A stretch of 5,894 bases of DNA from an uncultured bacterium (GTDB taxonomy: Bacteria > Actinomycetota > Actinomycetes > S36-B12), in contig CAIVQM010000420.1 in NCBI GenBank assembly GCA_903908025.1, forward strand, positions 1-5,894, written 5' to 3'. Positions within the stretch are counted from its first letter, which is position 1; every line of letters begins with the position of its first letter. A program made the translations under genes and the position numbers. The notes below the pieces were generated by a model. That model worked only from the letters and a program-made list of their open reading frames with translations. It was not told the DNA's origin and ran no database searches. Shown here one piece after another: positions 5,401 to 5,894 of this stretch.

Positions 5401-5894
5401 CACCGGCATCGACCGCGTTGAACGGGATCGCGACCGCATCGGCGAGATCGGCATGCTCGTCGGCGACATACCAGCGGTTGACGCCGTCGAACGCGACGAA
5501 TCGGTAGCCGCTCCCGGTGATGCGAGGCTCCCAGTCAGCATGACTGGGTGTCGTTGTGCCTGGGAACACGGCTTCGACGCACAGCACCCACGGTCGAACA
5601 CTCGCCAGCGAAAGCCCCTGCAGGACCATGGCTTCCGCGCCCTCAACGTCGATGGTCATGAAGTGCACGTCGATGACGCCATTCGCCGCGAGGATCGCGT
5701 CGAGGGAGTCCGTCTCGACGACCACTTCGTCGACTTCGAAGCCGCGCTCCCGCGCTGCCTGCGCCTCGGCTGCGTCGAGCGTCCCCAGCCCCGTGCCCGG
5801 CACCCGGAAGAAGGTGAGTTCGCCTGGGCCTGATGCCGCAGCGCACTGCACCACGGTGTCGTCGGGCCGGTGGATCCGTAGGTCCTCCGCCAGC
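2444..5894 (-). CDS. FkbM methyltransferase fused to two GT4-type glycosyltransferase domains, N-terminus cut by window edge
   Basis: A single minus-strand frame is open from the right edge to TAG at 2446-2444, giving 1149 visible residues. Domain 1 (visible 1 to about 165) is the C-terminal part of an FkbM-type SAM-dependent O-methyltransferase: MTIDVEGAEAMVLQG around 79-93, then HADWEPRITGSGYRFVAFDG (118-137) and NRWYVADEH. The SAM-binding start lies outside. A charged linker follows, with SRTWKYSRK (224-232). Domain 2 (about 370-728) is GT4: NRVLFDARC, GDDARKN (565-571) and DEGLSLPVIEAL (644-655) with E645 and E653 as the E-x7-E pair. Domain 3 (about 747-1149) starts with TPWPPQRSGVADF (754-766) and includes FVDVRTKL (969-976), but lacks a normal E-x7-E pair. 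The protein probably builds and methylates a repeating surface glycan, with methylation possibly capping the chain. A GTG at 5854 is not the true start, because the methyltransferase reading continues upstream. Residues 695-703 look frame-displaced. Confidence 0.92.
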   Translation of the reverse strand, partial: LAEDLRIHRPDDTVVQCAAASGPGELTFFRVPGTGLGTLDAAEAQAARERGFEVDEVVVETDSLDAILAANGVIDVHFMTIDVEGAEAMVLQGLSLASVRPWVLCVEAVFPGTTTPSHADWEPRITGSGYRFVAFDGVNRWYVADEHADLADAVAIPFNAVDAGEHGWVVVDHADAQQRADRADIRRAWQRELILNDIRGEVPKAEYEKQIGELRGALIQVEGSRTWKYSRKVAKVGKAVVFRGRRALTHLPRPMQDAMVRSRHLKHVTINMGHLTDPAFLGTPPADAVGWITPDGLPPAPEHGFELTAFTPDDATAARAWIAAGPYDTDALLDRRTDNHGDEVGRTLAALRLRLRLADHPVNPLWAGGNRVLFDARCLQAPAFGNRGIGRFAKAALLAAREAVGEKRLVLLVDQGLEELPTELAGSCQQVTRVTERTLPTYGVLVQPSPMTSSAQPLIPLLHSTAHKIAIVFDYIPMHYPTVYLRNVAARAEYAAALDALRMYDDFVCISDLVRRETAQILGRALEGPGAIDAVVAWPRDVLPTDAPMAKAPKTAHGPIVVMTGDDARKNTFGGLAAIGAATSGAETRDVVVIGMAGQETRVHHWSIAAAMRPGEARTPERLSDEDMTALLASASLVVVPSFDEGLSLPVIEALRAGAPVVASDIPAHRELLGSGSFLADPRSPRSMSKAIRRHRGRAGTRTQQLRRLSVHRHASLESVIASKLQQHAPSAVVEISEARVYTGGRPLSVGIATPWPPQRSGVADFAAATTIELARLCDVTVYTTHDADVAGTIPSDVRIKHASIDNVLEHGSDHDVFVSIVGNSHFHVPFIELLGSVDSVVITHDTRLVELYMATCGKGGLEQLMLRGTGQRELRPSLDDQIEDMRLLQNAGFWEVARRARLLASHSPSTVERIAAETGVTPKVLPFANYRQPAADYRTGDGRAEARARLGFDEPPYAGTVHLATFGFVDVRTKLIDVVVESAAWLTQWGHRVSLHVVGSASPGEAEELTRRAAEAGIANFEITGYVSDDEFRDYLLAVDLGLQLRVSPLLGVSGPLSDMAAYGTPALGSRGLCTDVDTPDFIDRLPDDISPVTLAEAIEHRLANPVDVETREAMRTDYLARKAPAVYARAWFDLLTDVARTAAPGEA
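2457..2474. terminator. GC-rich hairpin after the convergent stop codons
   Basis: GGCGCGG (2457-2463) and CCGCGCC (2468-2474) form a perfect 7-bp stem around a 4-nt CAGT loop. It begins 9 nt after the TAA of the plus-strand DUF6941-like gene and lies within the last codons of the large glycosyltransferase gene. There is no T-tract on either side, so it would be a non-canonical actinobacterial-style terminator for the plus-strand operon or merely an mRNA-end structure. Confidence 0.4.

Overview
The window is GC-rich throughout, its coding frames strongly prefer G or C at the third codon position, and one gene appears to be transcribed from a leaderless promoter. This points to an actinomycete, with the style of the surface-glycan genes suggesting something like Microbacteriaceae. 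The genus is inference; no rRNA or other marker gene is present.

Layout. (1) Positions 1-1045, minus strand: a GT4-type glycosyltransferase whose 3' end lies beyond the left edge. (2) Positions 1046-2447: a 1.4 kb accessory islet. It holds a minus-strand excisionase-type helix-turn-helix protein (1101-1484), which resembles an antitoxin but has no toxin beside it. Diverging from it is a plus-strand pair: a ribbon-helix-helix DNA-binding protein (1615-1986) and a small protein resembling DUF6941 (1983-2447), joined by a GTGA stop/start overlap. The 130-bp divergent intergenic region carries recognisable promoters, two perfect copies of the 9-bp palindrome CGTATTACG and a pair of AAGTGC direct repeats. 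(3) Positions 2444-5894, minus strand: a very large protein, open at its N-terminus at the right edge, that fuses an FkbM-family methyltransferase domain to two GT4-type glycosyltransferase domains.

How they fit together. The two minus-strand glycan genes look like parts of one cell-surface polysaccharide or glycoconjugate assembly cluster. The islet sits between them with two genes in the opposite orientation. Its last gene converges on the large glycosyltransferase gene so tightly that the stop codons share a CTAA overlap, followed by a GC-rich hairpin inside the end of the large gene. The islet looks like a self-regulated accessory module, perhaps related to toxin-antitoxin systems; the role of the ribbon-helix-helix/DUF6941-like pair is unknown and is the most novel item here. 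Inside the large gene, a stretch of nine codons appears to be read in a displaced frame, which may be a natural compensated frameshift or a sequencing error.
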